Shown here: one piece after another, positions 30,699 to 44,289 of the stretch
How positions within the stretch are numbered: the first letter of the stretch is position 1
How the letters are laid out: every line of letters begins with the position of its first letter
Source: Isochrysis galbana
Lineage: Eukaryota > Haptophyta > Isochrysidales > Isochrysidaceae
DNA length: 64,000 nucleotides
Direction: 5' to 3'
Assembly: GCA_018136815.1 (NCBI GenBank)
Contig: CM030936.1
Location: 1 to 64,000, forward strand
Translations under genes and position numbers: made by a program
The notes under the pieces: generated by a model
What the model was told of the DNA's origin: nothing
Seen by the model: the letters and a program-made list of their open reading frames with translations, nothing else
Database searches by the model: none

Positions 30699-32512
30699 TC
30701 ATTGGCCGAGCGCACCATCACATAATCCCCGTAACATGAGTGGACAGTCGGCGCATCTCGGCGCAATCTCAAAGCACCTTCCTTGCCCAAACCCGACGAG
30801 CATCGGATGCACTTCCATCCAGTAATTGGAAGGCAACCATGCCTCAAGCTTTCGACGCGTAGTGTCCATGGACTTTACGGGACCTGACACGCCCGTCCAG
30901 CCCAGGCGGTTGCAGATGCGATGGACGTGGCTGTCTACCGCTATCCCCTCTGCTCGCCCCCATATGATTTGCAACGCCAAATGTGCGGCCTTAAGGCCTA
31001 CTCCGGCCAACTTCATTAGCTCGTCAAACTTGTGAGGCACACGGCCACTGTGGTGCTCACGCAAAGCTTCACACGTCCTGAGAATGTAGCCCGCCTTCGT
31101 CGGCGGAAAGCCCACCGAGAAAGAGTTGCCTCCGATAGCAGCTTGAAGCAGCACTTCATCGAGTTTCCCAACGGTCTCAAGGCAGATGGGACCGTCCTCT
31201 TGGACAAGAAAGCGGAGCCGCTGCATGGCATGCGCGACGGCAACATCACGGGATCGCGATGCCAGAATAATGGCGATGAGCGTCTGGAATCGATGAGCTT
31301 CCTCGCCGTCGTCACCATTGACGATCGCGCCGCATCCGAGATAGTCGATGGGCGAAATGGAGTCCGCACGGGCTTCCTTGATAGCCTCCCATTGTTCTTG
31401 CCATCGCAAGGGAGCCCAATCGGTTATAGATCCGTCAGTATTCGCACTCGAAGTCGGCTCTGGCGCAGGTTGTGTGGCAGACTGTAATGGTGCTGCTGGG
31501 GCAGATGGCGCCGCCAAAGACGCACTCAGCTGGTCTAGCGGAAGCTGGGAGGGGCCTTTTGCTGTAGGCCCTAGTGGTGGCAATTGCCAATCGATGGGGG
31601 CCAGGCCTTTTTCACGCAGGTACTTGTTGGCTTGAGAGAAGTGCCGGCACCCAAAGAAGCCGCGCCGTGCGGAAAGGGGCGACGGGTGCGGTGCATACAG
31701 CACGCGGTGGGCGTCCGGGTCAATGAGCTTGCCTCTGGATCCCGCCGCTTTCCCCCACAAGAGAAAGACGAGGCCAGATCGTTGCTGCGACAAGCTCGTG
31801 ATTAATGCCGACGTAAACACTTCCCACCTACGAGTCCCCACGTCACGAGAAGGCAAAGTCGAAAGCGTAAGCGGGCGCACAGCCTAATGCAGTGGATAAG
31901 CCGATGAACAAGGCTGTGGCCCAAGTTGGGCCGGCGCTCCGCGCGTGCACCAAGCGGGTGCAGTTGGTTGCCATAGCAATCGCACCCATGACCAGAATGG
32001 GACGCTGCCTCTCCAGCGCGAACAGTGAGTACCGCATTCAGCAAGAGGACCCCTTGTTTTGTCCACGCGTCAAGGTAGCCATGGGGAGAGATAGGGACGC
32101 CAAGATCGTCGTGAAGCTCTTGAAAGATGTTCCTCAGAGATGGAGGTGGGCGCACTCCGGGCTTAACAGAGAAGGCGAGCCCGTGAGGATGGCCCGGCGT
32201 TGGGTACGGGTCTTGACCGATAATAACCACACGGACGTCTTCAAAATGGCAGTTCTCAAGCGCTGCAAATGTCTCCTCAGCCATTGGAAGGACGTGCGCA
32301 CGGCTGCGCTCTGTGTCGACAAAGCGCCGGAGGGCGGCGTACGCATCTGACTGGCAGTAGTCGCTCATGGGCGCTCTCCATGAGGGTGGAAGCAGCCATG
32401 GCGAGGCTTCAGGGGTGGCATGCATCGCAACGCCGCCGCTCCATCGCGCCAGTCCCACGCCATGCAGCGCGAGCCTCGCGCGCCTCCACGGGATGCCCGC
32501 GGGCGGCAGCAT
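30699..32512 (-). CDS. Uracil-DNA glycosylase / endonuclease III fusion
   Basis: Two exons (32512-31986 and 31827-30699), joined across a 158-nt GTGCGA...CGTAG intron, give 551 residues. Residues 50-250 are a family-1 uracil-DNA glycosylase: GQDPYP at 99-104 with catalytic Asp101, LLLNAVLTVRAGEAASH near 156-172 and HPSPLS at 223-228. After a Pro/Ala/Ser linker (about 257-310), residues 320-551 are an endonuclease III (Nth, HhH-GPD) domain. LAGVGLKAAH holds catalytic Lys455, AVDSHVHRICNRLGW holds Asp474, and Cys527, 534, 537 and 545 fit an iron-sulfur loop with spacing 6-2-7 instead of the usual 6-2-5. The second exon encodes the end of the first domain and all of the second, so the fusion is direct. 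The N-terminal 48 residues are Arg-rich and could target an organelle. It would remove uracil and oxidised pyrimidines and cleave abasic sites. Confidence 0.92.
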
Positions 32513-32837
32513 GGCCGACGCCGTGTCGGCTCCGCCGACCGCCGAGCTAGCCCCTCCGTCTTGTTTGGGAGACTCATAACATTAGGTTATAAAAGTACTC
32601 TAGATTGTAGGCTGCGCTGCCGCCCGTTTTGAGCATCTGCAGATTGAAGTTATGCCTGCAGTTGCTCACGTTGAGGACTGACAAGCCCGACAAGCGGGCG
32701 CCATTTTCGCAGCACGACGGGCATAGGTAGGTCAGAGCAGCTTCGATCGATGAGCGAGGGCGAGGACGGCGGCGAGAGCGACATCGAGCGAGCGGCGAGA
32801 GGCGAGAGGCGAGGGCGAGCGAGAGGAGGACCGGGAT
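32513..32837. other. Upstream region of the glycosylase fusion
   Basis: No gene or clear promoter motif is seen. A degenerate GAGCGAGxGGCGAG repeat lies at 32740-32830. Confidence 0.4.
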
Positions 32838-32912
32838 CCTAGATGGGAAATACGTATTCACCGTATTTGTACGCAGACCAAATACAGACCGTAATTGCCG
32901 TATTTGAAACCC
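32838..32912 (+). repeat. Left arm of a distant inverted repeat
   Basis: CCTAGATGGGAAATACGTAT and the following ACCGTATTTG...CAAATACAGACCG match, in reverse, 36268-36342. The arms are about 75 bp and 3.5 kb apart. They may be the ends of one larger element or of two copies of a small element. Confidence 0.5.
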
Positions 32913-33484
32913 CCTTCGTTTTTGCCCCCGTATTTGGAAGTAGAAGTAGAAGTAGTGAAGTAGTAGTCTACATAGTAGTAGTAGTAGTAGAAGTAGACAA
33001 CGCGACAACGCGACAACGCATACAGCATACAGGTCGAGGGTCTGTAGTGCGATAGTGCGATCTTGTGATCTTTTGTGATCTCGTGATCTTCACACATGGT
33101 GTGTGGAATATGGATATGGTCCTCAGATGAGCAACTTCTGAAAACACTCAGCACTGGGGTGCACAGCATCATCCCCAAGCCACAATCGTCCTCATCATCC
33201 TCTCATCGCTGTCATCATCACTCTCCCACATCGGAACATCTGGACGCCAACCAGCGCTTTGCACACGCAGTTGCACATGCATGGACTCGTGACAAAAATC
33301 CAACTTATCTGCCACGTGATACGTGATGCTGGGCCATACGCGAACGCGCTTGAGAATGAATTTGGCCATACACCATACACCGACCAATTGCGTTCAGTGT
33401 TCAGTAGCTGACGCTGCTGTTGGTTGGGACAAAACTTGTGGTGCCATGGCTGCAAACATTGGAACATGTTTGCCGTACATTGTC

Positions 33485-33880
33485 AACTAAGTTTATACTT
33501 GGTTGACCCAGGGGGGGCACGAGCCCCCCCCCCCTCTCCACTCCTAGGGAAGGGCCGCGGCTCGCCGCGGCCACTCGCCTCGGCGAGAGAGATTAGCGCT
33601 TCTGGGCTCCCATTCACGAGTGCCCCCCCCCCCTGCGTTGTTTTTACCCGAAAGGGGTTTTCCCCCAGCGTGGACTCGAGGAGAGGACGTGCTGGGGTGC
33701 GTGGGGTCGGTGCGTGCACTGGGGGGAGGACAAATATCGAGGGGAGGGTGCAATGCCCCCTCCCCCCGGTAGCACTCGGACACCTGGCTCGTCAGGCATG
33801 GCGGGATTCCGGGACGGAAAAGTTGTGTCCAATTAGCTAGAGCTAGTGGGGTTGGCTAGGATATAACATTAATTGTTTTA
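33485..33880 (+). mobile_element. SINE-like element, internally deleted copy B
   Basis: It starts CAACTAAGTTTATACTTGGT, the same 5' palindrome as copy A, and ends GGTTGGCTAGGATATAACAT, like the other copies. The middle ~450 bp of copy A is missing, with a junction near 33545. No clear target duplication is seen. Confidence 0.65.
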
Positions 33881-34506
33881 GTTACTTCCCCCCACCTCCT
33901 CCCTTCCACTCCGACCTCAATACATATTCGTCTGCGATCGGCCCTCTCTGTTCGTAATTCCGTCCGTCCATCCGTCCGCCGACCGCCGCCCATGTTGTGC
34001 CTCTCCCCCTCACTCGCTCTTTGCGATGGGTGCCCCCTTCTTGGGTGCTCCATCGGGGGGGGGGTTGTGGTTAGGGGGAGATCCGCCCTTTAGGTTTCCC
34101 AAAGAGAGGCCCTCTCTCTTTGTTTTCCCGCCCGCCTTCGCGTGTCTCCCTTCGGGTTGCACCCTCTCCGTCCGATCGGGATCCTCCGATCCCGATCTTC
34201 CTCTCTTCCCCCCGTGTGTTAGGATAGGGGTGATCGCTCTCGATCCCCCTCCCTTGTTTTCTCATGTGTGCGCCCCCTTTCTTTCCTTGTGCGCGCCCCC
34301 GTGCGTTTCCCGCGTTTTCTCTTGTCCCAGAGTTTCCGAGAGTCGCGCCCATGGCCGCACTCCCAGAGGCTCTGGGCGAGCTCTCTCGACCGCCGTCGCC
34401 CCATGCTCGTGTGAGCGGTGTCCCCGCCGGTGCCATGCCTCCCTCCAGCCCCAGTGCTCCCTGTGCTCAGCCGTCGGACGTGGCGCCGTCGGAGAGGGCT
34501 TGTTGC
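33881..34506 (+). other. Pyrimidine-rich leader and unrecognised frame
   Basis: ATG at 34026 opens a Pro/Ser/Cys-rich frame that reads to 34520. Another ATG at 34351 opens MAALPEALGELSRPPSPH. Neither is recognised. The segment ends where a gypsy fragment begins, so it may be the truncated 5' part of another element. Confidence 0.3.
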
Positions 34507-34935
34507 GCGTAGTCGTCTAGGCGAGTAGCGAGTAGCCTCAACAATCTCATCTAGCGCAGGCGTGCCCACTGCGAGGTAGTCGGCCGAGATAGAGGCCGTG
34601 TCGACGGTGGTCGGCCCTAAACTCCGGGACCCAGCCTGCCGGCGTCGGGCAGTAAGGGTCCGGGTGACCGTAGCGACCGTGACAGCGTCCTGATTGCACT
34701 CGGAGTCGGAGTCAGACATGTCGGTGTCCGGATAGGTCAAGACAGCCTCAGAGAGGTCGTCGTCGCTGGGTTGCGGTAGCGCGACAATCCTAGAAAGACC
34801 GTCGGTGTCACAATGATACTTGCCGGGCTTATGGACTACATCGAAGCGGTACTCGGACAGCTTGAGGATCCACCGCATGAGTCGAGAGGCTGGGCCACCT
34901 CCGACGGAGTCTTTCATCGAATGGAGCCACCCCTC
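34507..34935 (-). pseudogene. Fragment of a second gypsy element (RNase H end)
   Basis: The minus frame reads WLHSMKDSVGGGPASRLMRW, then LSEYRFDVVHKPGKYHCDTD and GLSRIVAL, which matches the end of RNase H in the main element (LHTMKDQVAGGPASRLTRW) with clear divergence. After it comes an acidic linker. The upstream part of pol is absent: a SINE-like copy abuts it at 34931. Confidence 0.8.
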
Positions 34936-35760
34936 TCTATCCACTCCTCCCCTGCCATGGGGGAGGAACCACCCACTCTCCTGGCACGCCTGATGGCTTG
35001 CCAGGAGCACACAGCCCTGCTGACCCATTCCTCTCCCCACAGGCCCGCCTGACTCGCCCGCCCTGGCCCGTCGTGGCCTGCCCATCCCTCTGACCAGCCC
35101 CTCCTCCCCCTGGGCCCCCCTGATCAGGACCCCCCAGCCAGCTCCAGTCGACTGGCAGGGGCTCGAGAGCCAGCGAGGGAGAGGCAGGAGGGGCCAGGGC
35201 CATGCCCCAGCCTCACCTGTCCCCTGAGCTGCGCTCCCAGGCCCCTGCCGGCCTCCTGGGGACCTGAAGAGGGGCCGCAGGCGCAGGCGCGCGCCATGGG
35301 CCCCCGCCGCAGGGAAGAGAGGAGGAAAAGGGAAGAGGGAGGGGAGGGTGGAGTGGCAGCTCTCCCCTCCGGCAGAAACGTGTCTTCTCGCCCCGTTTGG
35401 GTAAGAGAAGACGGGGGCGCCAGAGCCAGGAGGGAAGGGCCGCGGCTCGCCGCGGCCACTCGCTTCGGCGAGGAGAGATTAGCGCTCCTGGGCCCCTATT
35501 CACGAGTGCCCCCCCCCCCCCTGCGTTGCTTTTATCCGAAAGGGGTTTTCCCCCAGCGTGGACTCGAGGAGAGGACGTGCTGGGGTGCGCGGGGTCGGTG
35601 CGTGCACTGGGGGGAGGACAAATATCCCCCCTTCCCCCGGTAGCATTCGGACACCTGGCTCGTCGGGCATGGCGGGATTCCGGGACGGAAAAGTCGTTGT
35701 GTCCAATTAGCTAGTGGGGTTGGCTAGGATATAACATTAATTATTTTATTTTATTTTTAT
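34931..35760 (+). mobile_element. SINE-like element, 5'-truncated copy C
   Basis: From CCCCTCTCTATCCACTCCTC onwards it matches the reverse strand of copy A to the GGTTGGCTAGGATATAACAT end. The tail is an (ATTTT)n-type run at 35738-35760. The palindromic 5' start of copy A is missing, so it is 5'-truncated, as expected for LINE-mediated copying. Confidence 0.7.
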
Positions 35761-36267
35761 TTAGTAGGAGTCGGGTCTGAGAGTGTCTGCCATCGAGCGC
35801 TACGAGCGATGAGGTAGACTTACGGTCGGAGGATTGCGACGCGTGGCGTCGGCGAGTAGGGACGAGGCTAGCTAGCGAGCTAGTGGAAGAGAGAGAGAAT
35901 GAGAATGAGAGCTTCTTAGATCCGAGGTAGACACGGGAGACTACAACACACGGACTCAAAAAGTCTGAGGGCACAGAACCACACAAACGCTAAGCCAAAC
36001 GGAGCGAAAACTAACCGCACCTGGACGGACGGCCAGGCATCGGCACCAGGGCAATTCAGCAACGCGCAGACATGCGACAGGGGGGTCGGCACAACGAGGG
36101 CAGACCTCGCTGGGGAGCTACGACCGATGGACGAGAGAAGACAGAAGACAGTCATGGAACATTGAGAAGAGGCGGTATACCAATCGACGAGACCTTTGAG
36201 GCTTAAAATAGCCCACAGGTTAGAAGTAAAAGCCTGTCATCGTATGAAATACGACAGAGGGTCATAT
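35761..36267. other. Unassigned segment
   Basis: Short overlapping frames only. No supportable gene or repeat is seen. Confidence 0.4.
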
Positions 36268-36342
36268 TGAGACAGTTTCGAATACGGTGAATACGGTCTG
36301 TATTTGGCCCGGTAAATACGTATCTCCCATCTCCCATCTAGG
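36268..36342 (-). repeat. Right arm of the distant inverted repeat
   Basis: It is the reverse partner of 32838-32912, ending CCCATCTAGG. A short local duplication (CTCCCAT twice) distinguishes the two arms. Confidence 0.5.
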
Positions 36343-36924
36343 TGTCCAAGTGTCCAACATAAGAAGAGCACGCAAAAAAAAAGCGACCGATCAGCGACGA
36401 ATGGTCGGGTGGTCGGCACCTCCCCTCGTCCTCCTTTGCCCCCCTCACAGTATCTTCTCTTCTGTCACTCCTTTTCTTCTCTCTCTCTCCCTCCGTGCCC
36501 CGCTCCAAAGGCCCGGCAGCTCCCCGCGCCCCCTTCCTTTTTGACCTCCCCCCCCCACCCCCTTTCTTCTCTCCTCCACTCCCTCAACTTCTTACCCCCA
36601 CCACCATAGTCACGTATTTCTCCAAAGAAATATGACGAGTAAGTAATGAAACCCATTGACACTTTCCTCCTCTTCTCTCATATCGTGGCCTGTATGTAGG
36701 AGTACATTCTCTCTTCTCTTCTTCCTCCTTTCTTCTTTCTTTTTGTCTCCGAACTCTTTGTATCTTCTCTCTTCTCTTCTCTGTACTTCCTCTCTCCTCC
36801 CCCCGTCGGCGCTCGCCTCCTTCTCACTATCCGAGCCCTCCGCCCGCCCCAAGCCCTCCTCTCCTCTCTGCCCCCTCCCTCTCCCTGCCGTGCGGTCGTC
36901 TCGCGCGTAGGGCGAACGCCCACG
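36343..36924 (+). promoter_or_regulatory. Pyrimidine-rich upstream region of the J-domain gene
   Basis: From about 36420 to 36900 the plus strand is mostly C and T with CTTCTCT-type repeats, up to the ATG at 36925. Long pyrimidine stretches also precede other genes here. No TATA box is seen. Its regulatory role is inferred from position only. Confidence 0.3.
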
Positions 36925-39132
36925 ATGCCTAAGGCTTTCGGCCGGCTCAGGCGCCGAATACTCACAGCCGTCCAGCGCAGGGGAGGCCCAACAAGCCCAG
37001 ATGCCGGCTGCGCCAGCCGGCCAGCCGCCGATGACCCCCTGTGCTACCGCTCGCCGGTGGGCAGACGGGCAGCCAATGAGCGGGATTCGGGGCGCTCTGG
37101 GACTCAGGATACCCCGACAACTAAAAGAGCGACGCCACTCTCGCCTAAAGCAGAGGCCACACCCGGGTGTGCAGAAACCGCGCCAGGCAGGGGTTGGCAA
37201 GGAAGTGGTCTGCGAGATCCCCAATCGGCGGCCCCGCCACACAGTACTTGTGGCGCAGGTGCGAAATCTGGGGAAGGTAGCCAGAGAGAGAAATCTACCC
37301 CGGGGTCACGGAGAAGAGTAGAGGCGGAAGGCAACCGTCCAGCAAGTGGGGAAACTGCACCAAACCAGATGGACGCGGAAGCAGCTCCATCTGAAGAATC
37401 TACGGATGAGAAGGAGGAGAAAACCGAGGATGGGTACGAAGAACCCTCTTCTAGCTCGGCCAGCTGCTCGTCTGAGGAGGCAACGAATTCGGCAAAGGAG
37501 GCAGAGCAGCATCAGGCTCGGACCCATCGTCCACCGACTGGCTGTGATACCAGCAAGCCGCAGGAATCGGAGGATGCGGATGGACGAAAGAGCGATTCCG
37601 GGGGAGCATCAACACCAACACAGCAAACGGCAGAGGGGCGTGCCAAACGTGATCAGCAGCCGCCCAGGGCCTCAAACAAGGATACGGCATACCGAGCAAA
37701 AGCAGGGGCGGGAGCGAGCAACTCGCCCAACACCCAAGATGCAGCTACTCGGCAAGAAGCTGCACAATGTGGCCAACATGCTGCGATCGATGCCGATGCT
37801 CAGGCAGCTGCGCGATGGGCAGCACGCGCAGAGTCTGGCTTCTGCACTCTAGAAGAGCGCGTGAGATTGCTGGAGCGCGCAGCTGCACTCCAACCAAATA
37901 ATCCAAAGTATGCCTCTAAGTTGCATCGAGTTCGTCGAGAGCCTGGTTTGCGGCTTGCCTATCGCAACATCACATCTGCCATTGGTGCTTATGCCTTTGC
38001 GATCTCAGCGACGTCCTCCCTCCTCGCCATGGTGGGGGCTATTGCGTATGCACCGCGGCATATGTACGCGTGGATTCAGATGTTGGCCCAGAGCGATATG
38101 ATGTCACGAACTCTGTTATGGATGACGGGCATGTCGAGCCATACCTTGGGTGCTGAGATACTCGCGCTTCTTGTGATGGTGTTCGCCTTGCAGTTTGGCC
38201 TACTTCTCTTGTTGCTCCCACGATCACGACGCTCGCTAGTTCTCCCACGTATGGTGACGAGTCCGTTTGCTAGTCGGGCGATGTGGCTACGAATTTCATC
38301 GTCGATGCATGAATGGTCTTCACGAGTTCTTTTATTTGTGTTGCAAGTGCTATGTTGGACATGGAACATGTTGCGGTCCTGCGTGATGCAATGCATCTGC
38401 GGAGCACACCGCGTGAGTCAAATGTGCTTCGAAAACGTTCGCAGTACTTGGACGAGTTGCTGTGGAGCATGGATAAGACGAGGGAGGGGGAGCTGCCGCG
38501 AAACTTTTGGACGGCGTGCAGGTTCCCGATTTCAGCGCGGTGAGGCGAGTTCGCCTGGTCGAAATCACGAGAAGGATTCCGAAGAGGAGAAGCAACAAGG
38601 AAGGGCGCGACAAGACCAATGGGATGCAGATGCAGCAGAAGCTAGGCGCGATTGGCAGGAGCGTATGAGACGCGAGCACCCTGGTCGCGCCGGCGGAGGA
38701 CCTGAACCTGATTTGAGGCGACGCCGACCTCACCAGCCGAGTTCAGACCGCAACAGGGAAGCCACCTCGTCTTCTAATCAGCAACCACCACCGCGCAATC
38801 CATCGCCACCGCCACGGAAGCCGCAGTTCACGCCTCGTGCCGCTCCCGCGGCTCCGGCCCAAAGCTTGGCACAACGCATAGCGCAACTGCCTCCAGGTGA
38901 GCTAAAACGGGTGCTTCTTGCCAAGACTCATTATCAAGTGCTGGGAATCGACTCGGCAGCAAGCACAGTGCAAGTAAGGAAGGCATTCCACAAGCTCGCT
39001 CTTCGGCTTCACCCCGACAAGAACACCCATGAGCTTGCGGGCGAAGCGTTCAAAGTGCTACAACAAGCGCATTCAACGCTTGCGGATGCTCAGAAGCGGA
39101 TGCAATACGATAGATACTTCCGGGCTCGTTGA
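36925..39132 (+). CDS. Membrane protein with C-terminal J domain
   Basis: A single open frame of 735 codons. Residues 1-300 are low complexity (Ser, Glu, Thr, Ala) and probably disordered. A TPR-like stretch LEERVRLLERAAALQPNNPK follows near 310-335. Hydrophobic segments near 350-375 (AIGAYAFAISATSSLLAMVG) and 405-430 (LLVMVFALQFGLLLLLL), and possibly 450-480, predict membrane anchoring. A charged linker leads to the J domain at about 666-735: HYQVLGIDSAASTVQVRKAF, then LRLHPDKNTHE with the HPD triad that stimulates Hsp70, and DAQKRMQYDRY. The J domain is at the extreme C-terminus. Other ATGs (for example near 37368) could be the real start, which would drop most of the disordered region. It probably recruits Hsp70 to a membrane. 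Confidence 0.82.
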   Translation: MPKAFGRLRRRILTAVQRRGGPTSPDAGCASRPAADDPLCYRSPVGRRAANERDSGRSGTQDTPTTKRATPLSPKAEATPGCAETAPGRGWQGSGLRDPQSAAPPHSTCGAGAKSGEGSQREKSTPGSRRRVEAEGNRPASGETAPNQMDAEAAPSEESTDEKEEKTEDGYEEPSSSSASCSSEEATNSAKEAEQHQARTHRPPTGCDTSKPQESEDADGRKSDSGGASTPTQQTAEGRAKRDQQPPRASNKDTAYRAKAGAGASNSPNTQDAATRQEAAQCGQHAAIDADAQAAARWAARAESGFCTLEERVRLLERAAALQPNNPKYASKLHRVRREPGLRLAYRNITSAIGAYAFAISATSSLLAMVGAIAYAPRHMYAWIQMLAQSDMMSRTLLWMTGMSSHTLGAEILALLVMVFALQFGLLLLLLPRSRRSLVLPRMVTSPFASRAMWLRISSSMHEWSSRVLLFVLQVLCWTWNMLRSCVMQCICGAHRVSQMCFENVRSTWTSCCGAWIRRGRGSCRETFGRRAGSRFQRGEASSPGRNHEKDSEEEKQQGRARQDQWDADAAEARRDWQERMRREHPGRAGGGPEPDLRRRRPHQPSSDRNREATSSSNQQPPPRNPSPPPRKPQFTPRAAPAAPAQSLAQRIAQLPPGELKRVLLAKTHYQVLGIDSAASTVQVRKAFHKLALRLHPDKNTHELAGEAFKVLQQAHSTLADAQKRMQYDRYFRAR

Positions 39133-39700
39133 GCGTGAAGTGTCTACAAGGCCGCCCCGACATGCCACGGCGACATCCGACATCCGGCACGCAGTATTTC
39201 GATGCATGGTCCATTCCTCTCCGCCGCACACGCATGCGCTTATGGCTGACAAGTGCTTTTATGGTCGGTCTTGTGTCGTGTGTCGTGTTGTGCATCTTAT
39301 GTCATGGATGGGTGGGTGGATTGGTAGATGGGTGGGTAGGTGCGCGTGCGCGTGCCCTTGTCTAGCGAGCACATTGCACGCTCACAATTGCGCCATCCTG
39401 TATGGCTTAGCTCAGATTGAGTTTATACTTAGTTCAAATGGGGAGGCGCCTCGTGCACTCCCCGCAAGGTGTTGTATTCAGGCCTTTGGGCATGAATATT
39501 TCGGCATGAGTACGAGCCTTCTCCGTAATATACCGTCTTCTATGTTCGTCGTGGTCACGCAAGGCGTGCAGATTCGGATTCTCCCTGGGCTCAAGTCCTG
39601 GGTCGCCGATTTTCATCTCGAAATTCGAAGATTTGAGTTTTATTTTTACCGTTACGGTAACACGGTAATTGTCCACGCGTTTAAATCCGCGCCGAAGAGC
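39133..39700. other. 3' flank with SINE-like 5' fragment
   Basis: At 39418-39460, GAGTTTATACTTAGTTC followed by a G-rich block and CTCGTGCAC resembles the 5' start of the SINE-like family. The rest has no clear gene. A minus frame here is not credited. Confidence 0.35.
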
Positions 39701-40022
39701 TAGCCTCATTAGTTCGAAGACCCAAGACAGAAGCCCAAGCCCGTCTCGAGAAAGATTGGGAAAAGATGTCCGACCACCCGAGGCACCCCACCGACAAGAG
39801 AGGCCTGGGCTACACTAGCCCCAAGCTATCACCCTATACCGCTACCAACGAGGACGACGCGGGAGCCGGGGAGAGGAGAGGAGAGGGGGGGCGGACCGAT
39901 ACGGGAAGATACGGGGAGAAAGGGGACTGGGGCGCGGCGACGGAGGGGGAGTCGCGCGGGAAGACCTAAAAACGGAACGCACGGGGGGAAATGTACAAGG
40001 CCCCCCCCTTTACCCGCAACAC
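39701..40022 (+). pseudogene. Gypsy-derived fragment and shared repeat
   Basis: The plus frame at 39766-39840 reads DHPRHPTDKRGLGY, matching QPRHPTDRRGLGYDG in the pol N-terminus of the main element (22245-22290). The last part, GGGAAGACCTAA to CCTTTACCCGCAACACA, also occurs at 62130-62200. Both copies of that last part abut LINE sequence, in opposite relative orientations. Confidence 0.45.
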
Positions 40023-40330
40023 ATATGTTATTCATTCTAGTGATGTACGTATCGCTCTCGGAGACCCTGGTTTCTCTAGATGCGTCTACCGGCATTGCTG
40101 ACACGCTTGGCGTTCCCGTGCTCACCTCGGTGGGGGCCGGGTCAGGGGGCGGGGTCTCTCTTGCTTTTTCTAGGTGGTGCGAGACGTGTTGCACCACCCG
40201 TTCCCACGAGTTCAGGCATTCCGTTTTGTTTATTCTGCTCCCCTTATGGTCGCGAATATTTCGGGGAGGTGCTCTAGGTATTGAGCGCAATCCTCACGCG
40301 TGTAGGGTTCCGTGAGGTCCGGTTATGACA
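40023..40330 (-). pseudogene. Decayed LINE fragment
   Basis: The minus strand contains EPYTREDCAQYLE, matching PYSRAECAQYL in the LINE at 11993-14257. After a frame break comes SWERVVQHVSHHLEKARE, at the place of TWDTIVRHAKATLAAVDK. Stops and frameshifts show decay. Confidence 0.6.
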
Positions 40331-41339
40331 TGAAGAGTGTCCAAGTTAGGGGCCGAGTTAGGGGTCGATAGAAACTTTATACCCTAAATAGACGGGAGGG
40401 GTCTGACAGGAAAAGGGAACCTCGAGTTGCACCTTCTTATGCGGGACCGTTCTTTCTTCGTCACCAGCCCGGTGCCCGGCCCGCGCCACGTACGGAATAG
40501 CCAGGAAGCGCCCAGTCAGCGACGCCAATCGAGCGCGACGCGCCCCCAAGCCGCGTCGGAATCGGCCGCCGCGGCCCAAAGCCCTCCGGAGGGGAGTTAG
40601 TGCCCGGTCACCCCCCACTTACACTTATAAAACTAGGGCTTGAGAGAGAGAGAGAGGAGAAGAGAGAAGCAAGGAAAGAGGACATCATCGCGGGGGGGGG
40701 GGGGGGGGGAGTGCGCGCGCACACTACCCGGACCGTAGGGCGAGGGTGGCCGTTAGCAAGCGCGGGGTGCTAATGACCTTTATGCAGGCTTGTGGCGAAA
40801 GCAATTTCCCAGTCCCAGTTAACAGAAGTTGAATGAAAATGAGTTCGACTTCGTTTCTGGTTCTAGAAAAGAGGTTCGCGTTTTAGACTTGTTTATAGGA
40901 TTGAGATGCTGTGGCTATGGCTCGCAGCGTCGCCGCGCCAAATGCAAGATGCTAGCGGCTCAACACGGCATCTAGTAGTAGAAGTGTGTTCGTGATGGCT
41001 GTAGGGAGCGAAAAGAAACCAGGAGGGGACAACGGACGACAAATAGGCGAAATCGATGAAGGGGTTAACTGAAATGGCGCGTGCGAATGGCCATGCAGTA
41101 AGTGAGGTCATTGACGGTCGGTGAGGCCAATAATGGCACGGATAGCGCCAATAATCGGCCACTGTCAACTAACAGCATGTCTCACGCTTGGAGCTTGCCC
41201 TTCAAGATCCCCCATGATGCCCGAGGACGCTATGAACCCACTCGATGACGGCGTGGCAAAGGTGTAGAGCTACTCGACGGCAGAGCTTGGCAAGCACCAC
41301 CGCAGCAAACATGTAGACGCATGTAGAGCACAACCGTGG
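40331..41339. other. Intergenic region downstream of MetRS
   Basis: A reverse-oriented TTTTATAAGT near 40625 recalls the start of the SINE-like copy at 62945 and may be a fragment. A G-run of about 19 lies at 40694-40711. No gene is seen. Confidence 0.4.

Positions 41340-44289
<2,950 letters not shown>

Noticed and set aside
39560-39660. tRNA-like sequence (GGGCTCAAGTCC)
   Set aside because: The flanking bases do not form a T-arm or an acceptor stem, so no tRNA is called.
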